Shown here: one piece after another, positions 24,204 through 31,706 of the stretch
Layout: each line of letters starts with the position of its first letter
Position numbering within the stretch: position 1 is the stretch's first letter
Origin: an uncultured Lachnospiraceae bacterium
GTDB lineage: Bacteria > Bacillota > Clostridia > Lachnospirales > Lachnospiraceae
Length of the DNA: 35,344 nt
Assembly: GCA_910585625.1 (NCBI GenBank)
Contig: CAJUFQ010000022.1
Span: 29,371 to 64,714 of the forward strand
Reading direction: 5' to 3'
Notes under the pieces: generated by a model
What the model saw: only the letters and a program-made list of their open reading frames with translations
Told to the model about the DNA's origin: nothing
Databases searched by the model: none
Translations under genes and position numbers: made by a program

Positions 24204-25232
24204 CTACCGCTGCACACGCCCGGAGGCGTCTCCGCCTGCCAGCTTTAAGACCTCATCCAGGGAGGCAAGGTTGAAATCTCCCTCAATGGAGTGCTTGAGG
24301 CAAGACGCCGCTACGGCGAAATCGATGCTTTTCTGCGCGTCATAGCCCATCAGGGACGCCGCGATCAGGCCGCCGCCGAAGCTGTCGCCGCCGCCCACCC
24401 GGTCTACGATATGCATGTGGTATTTGCGGCTGAAATAATAGTCTGCGCCGTCATAAAGCATGGCGGACCAGTCATTGTCATTGGCGGAAATGGATTCCCG
24501 GAGAGTGATAGCGACTCTGGAGAAGCCGAAACGTTCCTTCAGCTGCTTTGCCACGTCTTTGTAACCTTCATGATTGACAGTCCCGGCAGTGACGTCAGTA
24601 CCCAGGGAGCGGATGCCGAAGACATCTGCAGCGTCCTCCTCGTTGGCGATGCACACATCTACATATTGGCACAGCTTTCCCATCACCTGCCCGGCCTTTT
24701 CCTTGCTCCACAATTTATTTCGGTAGTTCAGGTCGCAGGAGATGGTAACGCCCGCCTCTTTTGCCGCCTGGCATGATGCCAGGCATAAGTCGGCCAATGT
24801 ATCGTTCAAAGCCGGGGTGATGCCTGTGAAATGGAACCAGTCTGCGCCGGCAAAAATATCTTTCCAGCAGAAATCTTCGGCGGAGGCAGTACAGAGCGCG
24901 GAGCCTTCACGGTCATAAATGACCTTGGAAGGCCTTTGGGAGGCTCCTTTCTCCAGGTAGTAGACGCCCACACGGCTGCCGCCCCGGGCGATATGGGAGG
25001 TGTCGACGCCATATTTCCGAAGGGCGTTGACACCAGCCTGCCCGATTTCATGGGAAGGGAGGCGTGACACGAATGACGCGTGGAAACCGTAATTCGCCAG
25101 CGATACGCAGACATTTGCCTCTCCGCCGCCGAAGGTAGCCCCCAGGCTGTCTGCCTGTGTAAAACGTTTGTATCCTTCGGGGGCAAGGCGAAGCATCAGT
25201 TCCCCGAAGGTGATTACCTTTTTTGCAGTCAT
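24204..25232 (-). CDS. kdgK: 2-dehydro-3-deoxygluconokinase (PfkB family)
   Basis: It phosphorylates 2-keto-3-deoxygluconate to KDPG. Seen: a PfkB-type start KKVITFGELMLRLAPEGYKR, the substrate pocket GGGEANVCVSLANYG, ISCDLNYRNKLW, and the catalytic GGGDSFGGGLIAASL near residue 280. The length of 342 is normal for KdgK. It lies 28 bases downstream of eda in the same direction, so the two act in sequence: KdgK makes KDPG and Eda splits it to pyruvate and glyceraldehyde 3-phosphate. AAAGGAG precedes the ATG. Uronate isomerase and other pathway genes are not in the window. Confidence 0.93.
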   Translation of the reverse strand: MTAKKVITFGELMLRLAPEGYKRFTQADSLGATFGGGEANVCVSLANYGFHASFVSRLPSHEIGQAGVNALRKYGVDTSHIARGGSRVGVYYLEKGASQRPSKVIYDREGSALCTASAEDFCWKDIFAGADWFHFTGITPALNDTLADLCLASCQAAKEAGVTISCDLNYRNKLWSKEKAGQVMGKLCQYVDVCIANEEDAADVFGIRSLGTDVTAGTVNHEGYKDVAKQLKERFGFSRVAITLRESISANDNDWSAMLYDGADYYFSRKYHMHIVDRVGGGDSFGGGLIAASLMGYDAQKSIDFAVAASCLKHSIEGDFNLASLDEVLKLAGGDASGRVQR

Positions 25233-25260
25233 AACGATTCTCCTTTTCTTTTCTCTGCGG

Positions 25261-25890
25261 TCAGCTGCGTACCGTCCGCAGCGCGTCTTCGGTCAGCTTT
25301 TTGATCTCATCGAAATTCTGCAGCTTGAGCAGCTCGTCCCGGACCATCCAGGTTCCGCCGCAGGCCGCAACCTTGTCAAAAGCGAGGTAAGTGTGCAGGT
25401 TATCCGGCGTAATCCCTCCGGTGGGCATGAAGCGGATCTGCGGGTAAGGGGCGGACAATGCCTTAATCATGTCCAGCCCGCCGGACGCTTCTGCCGGGAA
25501 AAATTTTAAGAACGTAAGCCCGAAGGAGAGCGCGGCTTCGATGTCGCTGGGATTGTTGACGCCTGGGATTACGGGATATTTTTTCTTTATGCAGTGTTTT
25601 ACCATAGTCGGGTTGAATCCGGGGCTTACGATAAATTTCGCTCCTGCTTTCATCGCCTGGTCAGCTTGTGCCGGGGTGAGGACTGTTCCTGCGCCCACCA
25701 GCATATCCGGGAATTCCTCGGACATGATTTTGATGCAGTCCGCGGCAGTCTCTGTGCGGAAGGTGATTTCAGCGCAAGGCAGGCCGCCGTCGCAGAGAGC
25801 ATGTGCCAGCGGCTTGGCGTCGGCGATGTTGCGCAGGACTACTACGGGCACAATCCGTTTGTTAGCAATTTCTTCTAATATTTTTTCCAT
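25261..25890 (-). CDS. eda: KDPG / 4-hydroxy-2-oxoglutarate aldolase
   Basis: A 209-residue class I aldolase that cleaves KDPG to pyruvate and glyceraldehyde 3-phosphate. Seen: VPVVVLRNIADAKPLAHAL, CAEITFRTETA with the general-base Glu, VGAGTVLTPAQADQAMKAGA, the Schiff-base Lys of FLKFFPAEASGG (about residue 129), and MPTGGITPDNL of the phosphate site. The ribosome site AAGGAGGT overlaps the end of the small gene upstream, suggesting a three-gene unit: small protein, eda, kdgK. Confidence 0.94.
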   Translation of the reverse strand: MEKILEEIANKRIVPVVVLRNIADAKPLAHALCDGGLPCAEITFRTETAADCIKIMSEEFPDMLVGAGTVLTPAQADQAMKAGAKFIVSPGFNPTMVKHCIKKKYPVIPGVNNPSDIEAALSFGLTFLKFFPAEASGGLDMIKALSAPYPQIRFMPTGGITPDNLHTYLAFDKVAACGGTWMVRDELLKLQNFDEIKKLTEDALRTVRS

Positions 25891-25899
25891 GGGACCTCC

Positions 25900-26160
25900 T
25901 TATATTCCGCCTGCGGCGTTTGGCGCAAGCCCTTCTGATTCTGACAGCAGCACAGGGGGCGTCACCCATACCAGGTTGCTTTCACCTGAAGAGTCCGGGT
26001 TGCCGTTGCCGGAGGGGTCTGTATTGCTGTTGCCCGGGTCTCCGATGGGCAGGTCGCCGTAACGGTTCCTGCCGGAAGGCGTATCTGCGCGCCCAGGCAA
26101 ATCGATTTCCGGGATATTGCCGTCATCATAGGTATTCTTTTCAATTTCTTTATCAGTCAT
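25900..26160 (-). CDS. Small Pro/Gly/Asn/Ser-rich protein upstream of eda
   Basis: 86 residues from ATG 26160 (MTDKEIEKNTYDDGN), with AAAGGAG 9 bases upstream. The frame can be read further upstream to 26367, but that part lacks a ribosome site. The middle is low complexity (GDPGNSNTDPSGNGNPDSSG), flanked by an acidic head and a more hydrophobic tail LVWVTPPVLLSESEGLAPN. No signal peptide, membrane helix or recognised domain. The good ribosome site and tight spacing to eda (9 bases) argue that it is translated. Function unknown. Confidence 0.5.
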   Translation of the reverse strand: MTDKEIEKNTYDDGNIPEIDLPGRADTPSGRNRYGDLPIGDPGNSNTDPSGNGNPDSSGESNLVWVTPPVLLSESEGLAPNAAGGI

Positions 26161-26236
26161 AGAAAATGCTCCTTTCTGAAAACATTTTCCGATAGTATGC
26201 TCAGAAACAAAAGAAAAATTCTTAAGGATTCTTTTA

Positions 26237-26265
26237 TTGTTTTCACAAATAGAAAGTATTATAAT
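26237..26265 (+). promoter_or_regulatory. Promoter of the NYN-LOTUS gene
   Basis: TTGTTT (26237-26242), 17 bases, TATAAT (26260-26265), about 48 bases before ATG 26313. The -10 is perfect; the -35 is weak. Confidence 0.5.
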
Positions 26266-26312
26266 TGTTCCGAAGGTTAAAATAATTGTTAATGATTGAA
26301 AGGAGCAGCAGA

Positions 26313-27131
26313 ATGAGGGACGAAAATAAATATGCCCTGCTGATTGATGCAGAGAATGTGTCGTCAAAGTATATCGGGATTGTGACCAAGGAGGCGCAAT
26401 CGCTGGGAAATATCACAATCCGCAGGATTTATGGGGATTGGACGGCAACTGCCAAGAATTCCTGGAAGGATTCCCTTTTGGAGAATTCTTTGTCTCCGAT
26501 TCAGCAGTATAGTTATACTGTGAGGAAGAATTCTTCCGATTCCGCCATGATTATCGATGCCATGGACATCCTCTACACGAATAATGTGGATGGGTTCATC
26601 ATCGTGTCTTCGGACAGTGACTTCACAAAGCTTGCCATGCGTCTGCGCGAGTCAGGAAAACGTGTGATTGGGATGGGGGAGAGCAAGACGCCGACGCCTT
26701 TTGTGAGGGCCTGCGAGCAATTCAAGACGCTGGACGTATTATACAAGAATCACCAGCCGGTGCAGAAAAATAATACGAATGAGCGGACGAGAAGGCAGGA
26801 AATCAAGTGCGTCCCGGCGGAAAAAGCTCTTTCCGGGATACTCCAGGCAAAGGATGCGCAGTCGAAGGACGCACAGCCGATTACAGACCTCCGCGCGATA
26901 AAAGACACCGTCATCTCCCTTCTGGATGAGAATTCGGATGAGGACGGCTGGATGTATCTGTCAGAACTGGGGAATATGATTCAGAGGATATACTCAGATT
27001 TTGACTGCAGGAATTATGGATTCGCGAAGTTTGGGAAGCTGATAGAATCCTTCCCGGAATTGCAGACAAGAAAAGATGATTCCAGCAATGGAATCACTAA
27101 GATAGTGCTGGTACGCAAGCGGGAGGACTGA
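26313..27131 (+). CDS. NYN-domain protein with C-terminal LOTUS/OST-HTH domain
   Basis: 272 residues from ATG 26313 (AAAGGAG 7 bases upstream). The N-terminal half is a NYN/PIN-like domain: YALLIDAENVSSKYIG, IRRIYGDWTA, SDSAMIIDAMDILYT and GFIIVSSDSDFTKLAMRL supply the conserved acidic residues expected in metal-dependent RNases of the LabA/MARF1 type. A charged linker (about 150-190) leads to a C-terminal domain, IKDTVISLLDENSDEDGWMY, LSELGNMIQRIY and YGFAKFGKLIESFPELQTRK, that reads as an OST-HTH/LOTUS fold, known to bind RNA. RNA turnover is inferred. The gene has no obvious partner. Confidence 0.88.
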   Translation: MRDENKYALLIDAENVSSKYIGIVTKEAQSLGNITIRRIYGDWTATAKNSWKDSLLENSLSPIQQYSYTVRKNSSDSAMIIDAMDILYTNNVDGFIIVSSDSDFTKLAMRLRESGKRVIGMGESKTPTPFVRACEQFKTLDVLYKNHQPVQKNNTNERTRRQEIKCVPAEKALSGILQAKDAQSKDAQPITDLRAIKDTVISLLDENSDEDGWMYLSELGNMIQRIYSDFDCRNYGFAKFGKLIESFPELQTRKDDSSNGITKIVLVRKRED

Positions 27132-27134
27132 ATA

Positions 27135-27299
27135 TTAATTCTCCGGCCGCTGCGTGCGTACCAGCCGCCAGATAGTGTCATGCATCCAGTCGATGGTTTC
27201 CGATAATTTACGGTTCTCCTCAAGCAGGAGAACATTCTCCATGCGCAGCCTTTCCAGGGAATCCATTGTGCTGTCTAATGATGTGTTGTTGCCCTCCAT
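27135..27299 (-). CDS. 54-residue coiled-coil protein
   Basis: ATG at 27299 with a GAGGTGA ribosome site 6 bases upstream. It encodes MEGNNTSLDSTMDSLERL, then RMENVLLLEENRKLSETIDW and MHDTIWRLVRTQRPEN. Heptad-spaced Leu/Ile/Val over residues 15-47 indicate a coiled coil. Convergent with the NYN-LOTUS gene, with three bases between stops. I do not recognise the family. The ribosome site and amphipathic pattern argue that it is real. Confidence 0.55.
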   Translation of the reverse strand: MEGNNTSLDSTMDSLERLRMENVLLLEENRKLSETIDWMHDTIWRLVRTQRPEN

Positions 27300-27496
27300 A
27301 TACTCACCTCAGTCAATTAAGATATACTGTTTTTGTGCGTTTTTACGCATAAAATATCTAAGAATATTATACCAAACTCCCTAAAAAATGGGTGCTAAGA
27401 TACTGGAAAGAATCTTGGAGGAATGCTGGAATATCGTGTAGAATGCCGATGCCTGCTGTCGAAGGGGAAGGGAAATGATTCTTTTCGAAAAACAGC

Positions 27497-27525
27497 TTGT
27501 ATAACAAAATAGGTTATACTATACT
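27497..27525 (+). promoter_or_regulatory. Promoter and inverted repeat upstream of glf
   Basis: A weak promoter TTGTAT (27497-27502), 17 bases, TATACT (27520-27525). It contains the perfect inverted repeat GTATAAC (27499-27505), seven bases, GTTATAC (27513-27519), which would allow a dimeric regulator to cover both boxes. The rest of 27300-27496 shows nothing convincing. Confidence 0.45.
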
Positions 27526-27564
27526 GTTACTGTAATCACTCAAAAACAGGATAAGGAGCCGGAA

Positions 27565-28668
27565 ATGAAAACATATGATTATTTAATTGTCGGAGCTGGA
27601 TTGTTTGGGGCGGTCTTTGCCCACGAAGCAAAAAAGGCGGGCAAGCATTGCCTCGTCATAGACAAGCGGAGCCATATTGCCGGGAATATTTACACCAGTG
27701 AGACAGAGGGGATCCAGGTGCATGAATATGGGGCGCATATTTTCCATACTTCCAATAAGAAAGTCTGGGAATATGTCAATCAGTTTGCGGAATTTAACCG
27801 TTATACGAACTCCCCGGTGGCAAATTATAAAGGGGAAATCTACAATATGCCCTTTAATATGAATACGTTCCACAAATTGTGGGGCGTCGTGACGCCGAAA
27901 GAGGCATGGGAGAAAATTGAACAGCAGAAGCAGGAATATTCCGTTGAGAACCCGAAGAACCTGGAGGAGCAGGCTATCAGCCTCGTAGGGCCTGACGTGT
28001 ATACGAAGCTGGTGAAGGGCTATACGGAGAAGCAGTGGGGAAAACGGGCGACTGAGCTTCCGGCATTTATCATCAAGCGTCTTCCGGTGCGGTTCACTTA
28101 TGACAATAATTATTTTAACGACGACTACCAGGGCATCCCGATTGGCGGCTACACGAAGATGGCAGAGAAGATGCTGGAAGGAACCGAGGTGCGGCTCAAC
28201 GAGAATTTCCTGGCAAAGCCGGAAGAATATAAGGCGTCTGCGGATAAAGTCGTTTATACGGGGATGATTGACGAGTATTACGGTTACTGCTATGGAGAGC
28301 TGGAATACCGTTCGCTGCGTTTTGAGACGGAAATCCTCAACGAAGAGAATTACCAAGGGAATGCAGTCGTGAATTATACGGAGTATGAGGTTCCATACAC
28401 GCGCATTATTGAGCATAAGCATTTTGAGTATGGGACGCAGGAGAAGACCGTGATTACACGCGAGTACCCTAAGGCTTGGACAAAGGGTGACGAACCGTAT
28501 TACCCGATGAACGATGAGAAAAACGCGGCCTTATATGCGAAATACAGGAAGCTTGCCGAGCAGGAGGGGAATGTAAGCTTCGGCGGCAGGCTGGGGCAGT
28601 ATAAGTATTACGATATGGACGACACGATAGAGGCGGCCCTGCAGTATGCGGATATGGAATTGCGGTAG
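27565..28668 (+). CDS. glf: UDP-galactopyranose mutase
   Basis: A 367-residue FAD enzyme converting UDP-galactopyranose to UDP-galactofuranose for surface glycans. Seen: the FAD-binding start YDYLIVGAGLFGAVFAHEA, DKRSHIAGNIYT, VHEYGAHIFHTSNKKVWEYV, KGYTEKQWGKRATELP and RLPVRFTYDNNYFNDDYQG, with the C-terminal SFGGRLGQYKYYDMDDTIEAAL. AAGGAG precedes the ATG. Unusually for glf it is not inside a polysaccharide cluster; its glycan users are elsewhere, possibly including the ligase/polymerase-like gene at 11042. Confidence 0.97.
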   Translation: MKTYDYLIVGAGLFGAVFAHEAKKAGKHCLVIDKRSHIAGNIYTSETEGIQVHEYGAHIFHTSNKKVWEYVNQFAEFNRYTNSPVANYKGEIYNMPFNMNTFHKLWGVVTPKEAWEKIEQQKQEYSVENPKNLEEQAISLVGPDVYTKLVKGYTEKQWGKRATELPAFIIKRLPVRFTYDNNYFNDDYQGIPIGGYTKMAEKMLEGTEVRLNENFLAKPEEYKASADKVVYTGMIDEYYGYCYGELEYRSLRFETEILNEENYQGNAVVNYTEYEVPYTRIIEHKHFEYGTQEKTVITREYPKAWTKGDEPYYPMNDEKNAALYAKYRKLAEQEGNVSFGGRLGQYKYYDMDDTIEAALQYADMELR

Positions 28669-28694
28669 ATAAAAGAAATCAGGAGGATAAGCAA

Positions 28695-29219
28695 ATGAAG
28701 AAATTGGAAGAATATGTAAGGAGCATCCCGGATTTTCCAGAGCCGGGGATAATTTTCAGGGACGTGACCAGCATCCTGCAGGATGCGGACGGCCTGCACA
28801 TGGCGATTGACGGATTGTTGGAGAGCTTAAAAGATGTGGAGCATGACGTTGTGGTAGGGCCGGAATCCAGAGGGTTCATTTTCGGCGTCCCTGTGGCATA
28901 TGAGGAGCATAAGGGATTCATCCCGGTGCGTAAGCAAGGGAAACTGCCCTGCGAGGTGATTTCTGAAAAATACGATTTGGAGTATGGAAGCGCCGTGGTC
29001 GAGATGCATAAAGACGCCATCAGGCCAGGGCAGAAGGTAGCGATTGTAGACGACCTGATTGCGACCGGCGGCACTACGGAGGCGATAATTAAGCTCGTGG
29101 AGCAGCTCGGGGGCGAGGTGGTCAAGATTTGTTTTGTGATGGAGCTTGCCGGGTTAAAAGGCAGGGAGAAGCTTGCCGGCTATGACGTGGACAGCCTCAT
29201 TACATATGAAGGAAAATAG
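28695..29219 (+). CDS. apt: Adenine phosphoribosyltransferase
   Basis: A 174-residue type I phosphoribosyltransferase that salvages adenine with PRPP to AMP. Seen: the Apt-specific N-terminus IPDFPEPGIIFRDVTSILQD, DVVVGPESRGFIFG, KQGKLPCEVISEKYDLEYG and the PRPP motif VAIVDDLIATGGTTEA. AGGAGG lies 8 bases before ATG. It is 26 bases after glf and 2 bases before ispF, so probably co-transcribed with both. Confidence 0.97.
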   Translation: MKKLEEYVRSIPDFPEPGIIFRDVTSILQDADGLHMAIDGLLESLKDVEHDVVVGPESRGFIFGVPVAYEEHKGFIPVRKQGKLPCEVISEKYDLEYGSAVVEMHKDAIRPGQKVAIVDDLIATGGTTEAIIKLVEQLGGEVVKICFVMELAGLKGREKLAGYDVDSLITYEGK

Positions 29220-29221
29220 AG

Positions 29222-29770
29222 ATGAGAGTTGGAATTGGATACGACGTACACAGGCTTGCCAGGGAACGCAAGCTGATACTTGGCGGCGTGGAGATAGCGC
29301 ATACGGCAGGGCTTGACGGGCATTCCGATGCGGACGTGTTGGTACACGCGGTCATGGATGCGCTGCTGGGAGCAGCGGCGCTTGGGGATATCGGCAAACA
29401 TTTCCCGGATACCGACGCGGCTTACAAAGGAATTTCCAGCATAAAGCTGCTGGAGCATGTGAAAGGGCTGCTGCAGCAGGAGGGTTATGTGGTTGGAAAC
29501 ATCGATGCGACCATCATTGCGCAGGAACCAAAGCTGCGCCCCTATATTGCACAGATGGAGCAGAACATCGCCCGGGCATTGGAGATCACAGGGAGCCAGG
29601 TCAATGTCAAAGCCACAACAGAGGAAAGGCTTGGCTTTACCGGAAGGCAGGAAGGGATTTCCGCACAGGCAATCTGTTCTCTGGAGGGGCTGTATGAGTC
29701 CAGCGCGTCTGCTTACGACAGCGGCAGGGATTGTGCAGGCTGCGGCGGATGCGCCAGGCAGGACGGATGA
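29222..29770 (+). CDS. ispF: 2-C-methyl-D-erythritol 2,4-cyclodiphosphate synthase with Cys-rich tail
   Basis: IspF closes the cyclodiphosphate ring in the MEP isoprenoid pathway. Seen: VGIGYDVHRLARERKL with metal ligands Asp8 and His10, GLDGHSDADVLVHAVMDALL, LGDIGKHFPDTD, and the C-terminal KATTEERLGFTGRQEGISAQ. The usual protein ends near AICSLEGLY, about residue 158. Here about 24 extra residues follow, ending SGRDCAGCGGCARQDG, with a CxxCxxC cluster. The tail is in frame, with no frameshift evident before it. It follows apt by two bases; the ribosome site AAGGA lies in the end of apt. Confidence 0.95.
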   Translation: MRVGIGYDVHRLARERKLILGGVEIAHTAGLDGHSDADVLVHAVMDALLGAAALGDIGKHFPDTDAAYKGISSIKLLEHVKGLLQQEGYVVGNIDATIIAQEPKLRPYIAQMEQNIARALEITGSQVNVKATTEERLGFTGRQEGISAQAICSLEGLYESSASAYDSGRDCAGCGGCARQDG

Positions 29771-29791
29771 GCAAGGGGAAAAGGAAGAGAG

Positions 29792-30877
29792 ATGGAAGGC
29801 AGCAGGATACGCTATCTGAGGCAGTGGGAGAGACAGGCGACCAGGCCAATGTATGAGTCAGCCTTTCCCGAAGATTCGGAACGTTTTGTGGATTATTACT
29901 ATCAGTGGAAAACAAAAGACAATGAAGTGATTGCCATGGAAGGGGCTGGGGAAGACAGCTCCTTCCATGTTGTGGTTCACCTGAACCCATATACCCTGGA
30001 CATCAATGGAAACAGCAGAGAGGTTCCCTATATTGTGGCTGTGGCGACAGATCCGCGTTTCCGCAGGCAGGGGAAAATGGCGCAAGTGATGGGGCAGGCC
30101 CTGCAGGACATGGAGCGCAGGGGGGTTCCCTTTACGTTCCTGCTCCCGGCAGACCCGGCATATTACCGGGGGCAGGGATTTGTGTTTTTTCCCTGCCAGG
30201 AATATCTGGACACAGGAGGCGTGTGCATTGCGCATGAGACGAGGACGCACGACTTGCAGGCGGCGTCTCTGGTTCCGGCCCGGTGGCGGGCAGCGCGCCC
30301 TGAGGATGCGGCGGCGATGGCGGAGTTTGCCAATCATGTGCTGGCGCAGCGGTGTGGGATTTTTATTCAGAGGGACGCCTGGTATTACCGCCGCCTGTCA
30401 GCCGAGCTGGGGGCGGAACATGGCGGCGTCATGCTGCAAAGGACGCGGGGAAGCATTTCCGGCATCCTCCTCTACAGTTTCAGCGGCACGCAAGGGCGTA
30501 CGGCAGAAGTACGGGAGTTGCTGCTTGCAGGGGATGTGCCGCGGGAGGAGGCGGTGCAAATCTGCCAGGACGCACTCAAGGAAGCAGGCGTCGCGGCAGA
30601 GGCCGTGAAATTTACGTGCTCACGGATGATGGTGCGGCTCACAAGCCTTGCGTCCCTCGTGCCGCTGCTTTCTAGCAGCGAGCCTATGCGGCTGGAAGCG
30701 GAAGTGTCAGATCCGCTGGTCGCTGCAAATAATGGGCGGTTCCGCATGGAGATTGGCCGTGACGGAGGCAAGATCCGGCGGGTGGGACAGTCAGGCGTCT
30801 GCCCCCAAATGGATATTGCAGAGCTTGCCTGCAGATTGTTTGCAGGAACTTCCGTTTATCTGAATGAATGGGTGTGA
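29792..30877 (+). CDS. GNAT family N-acetyltransferase (Eis-like)
   Basis: 361 residues. The N-terminal GNAT domain shows VPYIVAVATDPRFRRQGKMA (acetyl-CoA loop R-x-x-G-x-M/A type) and FTFLLPADPAYYRGQGF. A second acetyltransferase-like half follows, and the C-terminal part (EPMRLEAEVSDPLVAANNGR, DIAELACRLFAG) resembles the sterol-carrier-like domain of Eis-family proteins. The substrate is unknown. It begins 21 bases after ispF, preceded by AAAGGAAGAG, and sits where gltX occurs in the Bacillus order ispF-gltX-cysE. Confidence 0.85.
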   Translation: MEGSRIRYLRQWERQATRPMYESAFPEDSERFVDYYYQWKTKDNEVIAMEGAGEDSSFHVVVHLNPYTLDINGNSREVPYIVAVATDPRFRRQGKMAQVMGQALQDMERRGVPFTFLLPADPAYYRGQGFVFFPCQEYLDTGGVCIAHETRTHDLQAASLVPARWRAARPEDAAAMAEFANHVLAQRCGIFIQRDAWYYRRLSAELGAEHGGVMLQRTRGSISGILLYSFSGTQGRTAEVRELLLAGDVPREEAVQICQDALKEAGVAAEAVKFTCSRMMVRLTSLASLVPLLSSSEPMRLEAEVSDPLVAANNGRFRMEIGRDGGKIRRVGQSGVCPQMDIAELACRLFAGTSVYLNEWV

Positions 30878-30917
30878 GGGGAAAATCCTTGAAGGAGAAG
30901 CCCGGACGAAGAAAGTA

Positions 30918-30946
30918 TTGACAAAATCTGTATTTCTGCATAAACT
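30918..30946 (+). promoter_or_regulatory. Promoter of cysE-cysS-mrnC-rlmB
   Basis: TTGACA (30918-30923), 17 bases, TAAACT (30941-30946), about 60 bases before the cysE start. The leader is too short for a T-box riboswitch. Confidence 0.8.
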
Positions 30947-31005
30947 AACACGAATAGGAATGATATTTTATCAATCCGCACCGTTTAGAAGGGAAGCGTT
31001 AATAT

Positions 31006-31689
31006 ATGGGATTGTTCCAGCAGATAAGAGAAGAGTATGAGGTGATCAGAGAACGGGATCCGGCAATCAAGTCTCCCATGGAAGTATTACTCTACCCCAG
31101 TTTCCGCGTGATGCTCAGTTACCGCAAAGCGCATAAGAAATATCTGAAAGGGCAGTATTTCCGGGCGCGTAAGATTTCGCAGAAGGCCGCGCGTAAGACG
31201 GGCATCGAGATTCATCCGGGGGCTGTCATCGGCAAAGGCTTTTTCATCGATCATGGGAGCGGCGTGATTATCGGCGAGACCACGATTATCGGCGATAATG
31301 TTACCCTTTACCAGGGCGTTACGCTGGGAGGGACGGGCAAGGAGAGCGGCAAACGTCATCCCACCCTGTGCGATAATGTGATGGTGAGCGCGGGAGCGAA
31401 GGTTATCGGCTCTTTTACTATCGGGGAGAACAGCAAGATTGGGGCGGGGAGCGTAGTCCTGGAGGAGGTTCCGCCGAACTGCACCGTAGTCGGGGTGCCG
31501 GGGCGGATTGTCAAACGGGACAACGTCAAAGTACCGAGGAGCGACATGGATCAGGTGCATCTGCCCGACCCGGTCATGGAAGATATCACGGTTCTCCAGC
31601 ATGAGAATTCCGCGCTGTGCAACAGGGTAATCGATTTGGAGAAGGAAATCAGGGAACTGCGTTGTAAGGATTGTGCGAAGGAATCGTAA
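31006..31689 (+). CDS. cysE: Serine O-acetyltransferase
   Basis: CysE makes O-acetylserine, the acceptor for sulfide in cysteine synthesis. Seen: an N-terminal helical part (IREEYEVIRERDPAIKSPME, LLYPSFRVMLSYRKAHK), then hexapeptide repeats of the left-handed beta helix: IEIHPGAVIGKGFFIDHGSG, VIIGETTIIGDNVTLYQGVT, SKIGAGSVVLEEVPPN and CTVVGVPGRIV. Catalytic His residues are in place. About 55 extra residues follow (QHENSALCNRVIDLEKEIRE), a short coiled coil ending in CKDC. The gene is 17 bases before cysS in one operon. Confidence 0.96.
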   Translation: MGLFQQIREEYEVIRERDPAIKSPMEVLLYPSFRVMLSYRKAHKKYLKGQYFRARKISQKAARKTGIEIHPGAVIGKGFFIDHGSGVIIGETTIIGDNVTLYQGVTLGGTGKESGKRHPTLCDNVMVSAGAKVIGSFTIGENSKIGAGSVVLEEVPPNCTVVGVPGRIVKRDNVKVPRSDMDQVHLPDPVMEDITVLQHENSALCNRVIDLEKEIRELRCKDCAKES

Positions 31690-31706
31690 GAGACAGGAGG
31701 ATTATC

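Noticed and set aside
30947..31005. T-box riboswitch for cysE-cysS
   Set aside because: The leader from the mapped promoter is only about 55 bases, with no terminator/antiterminator pair.
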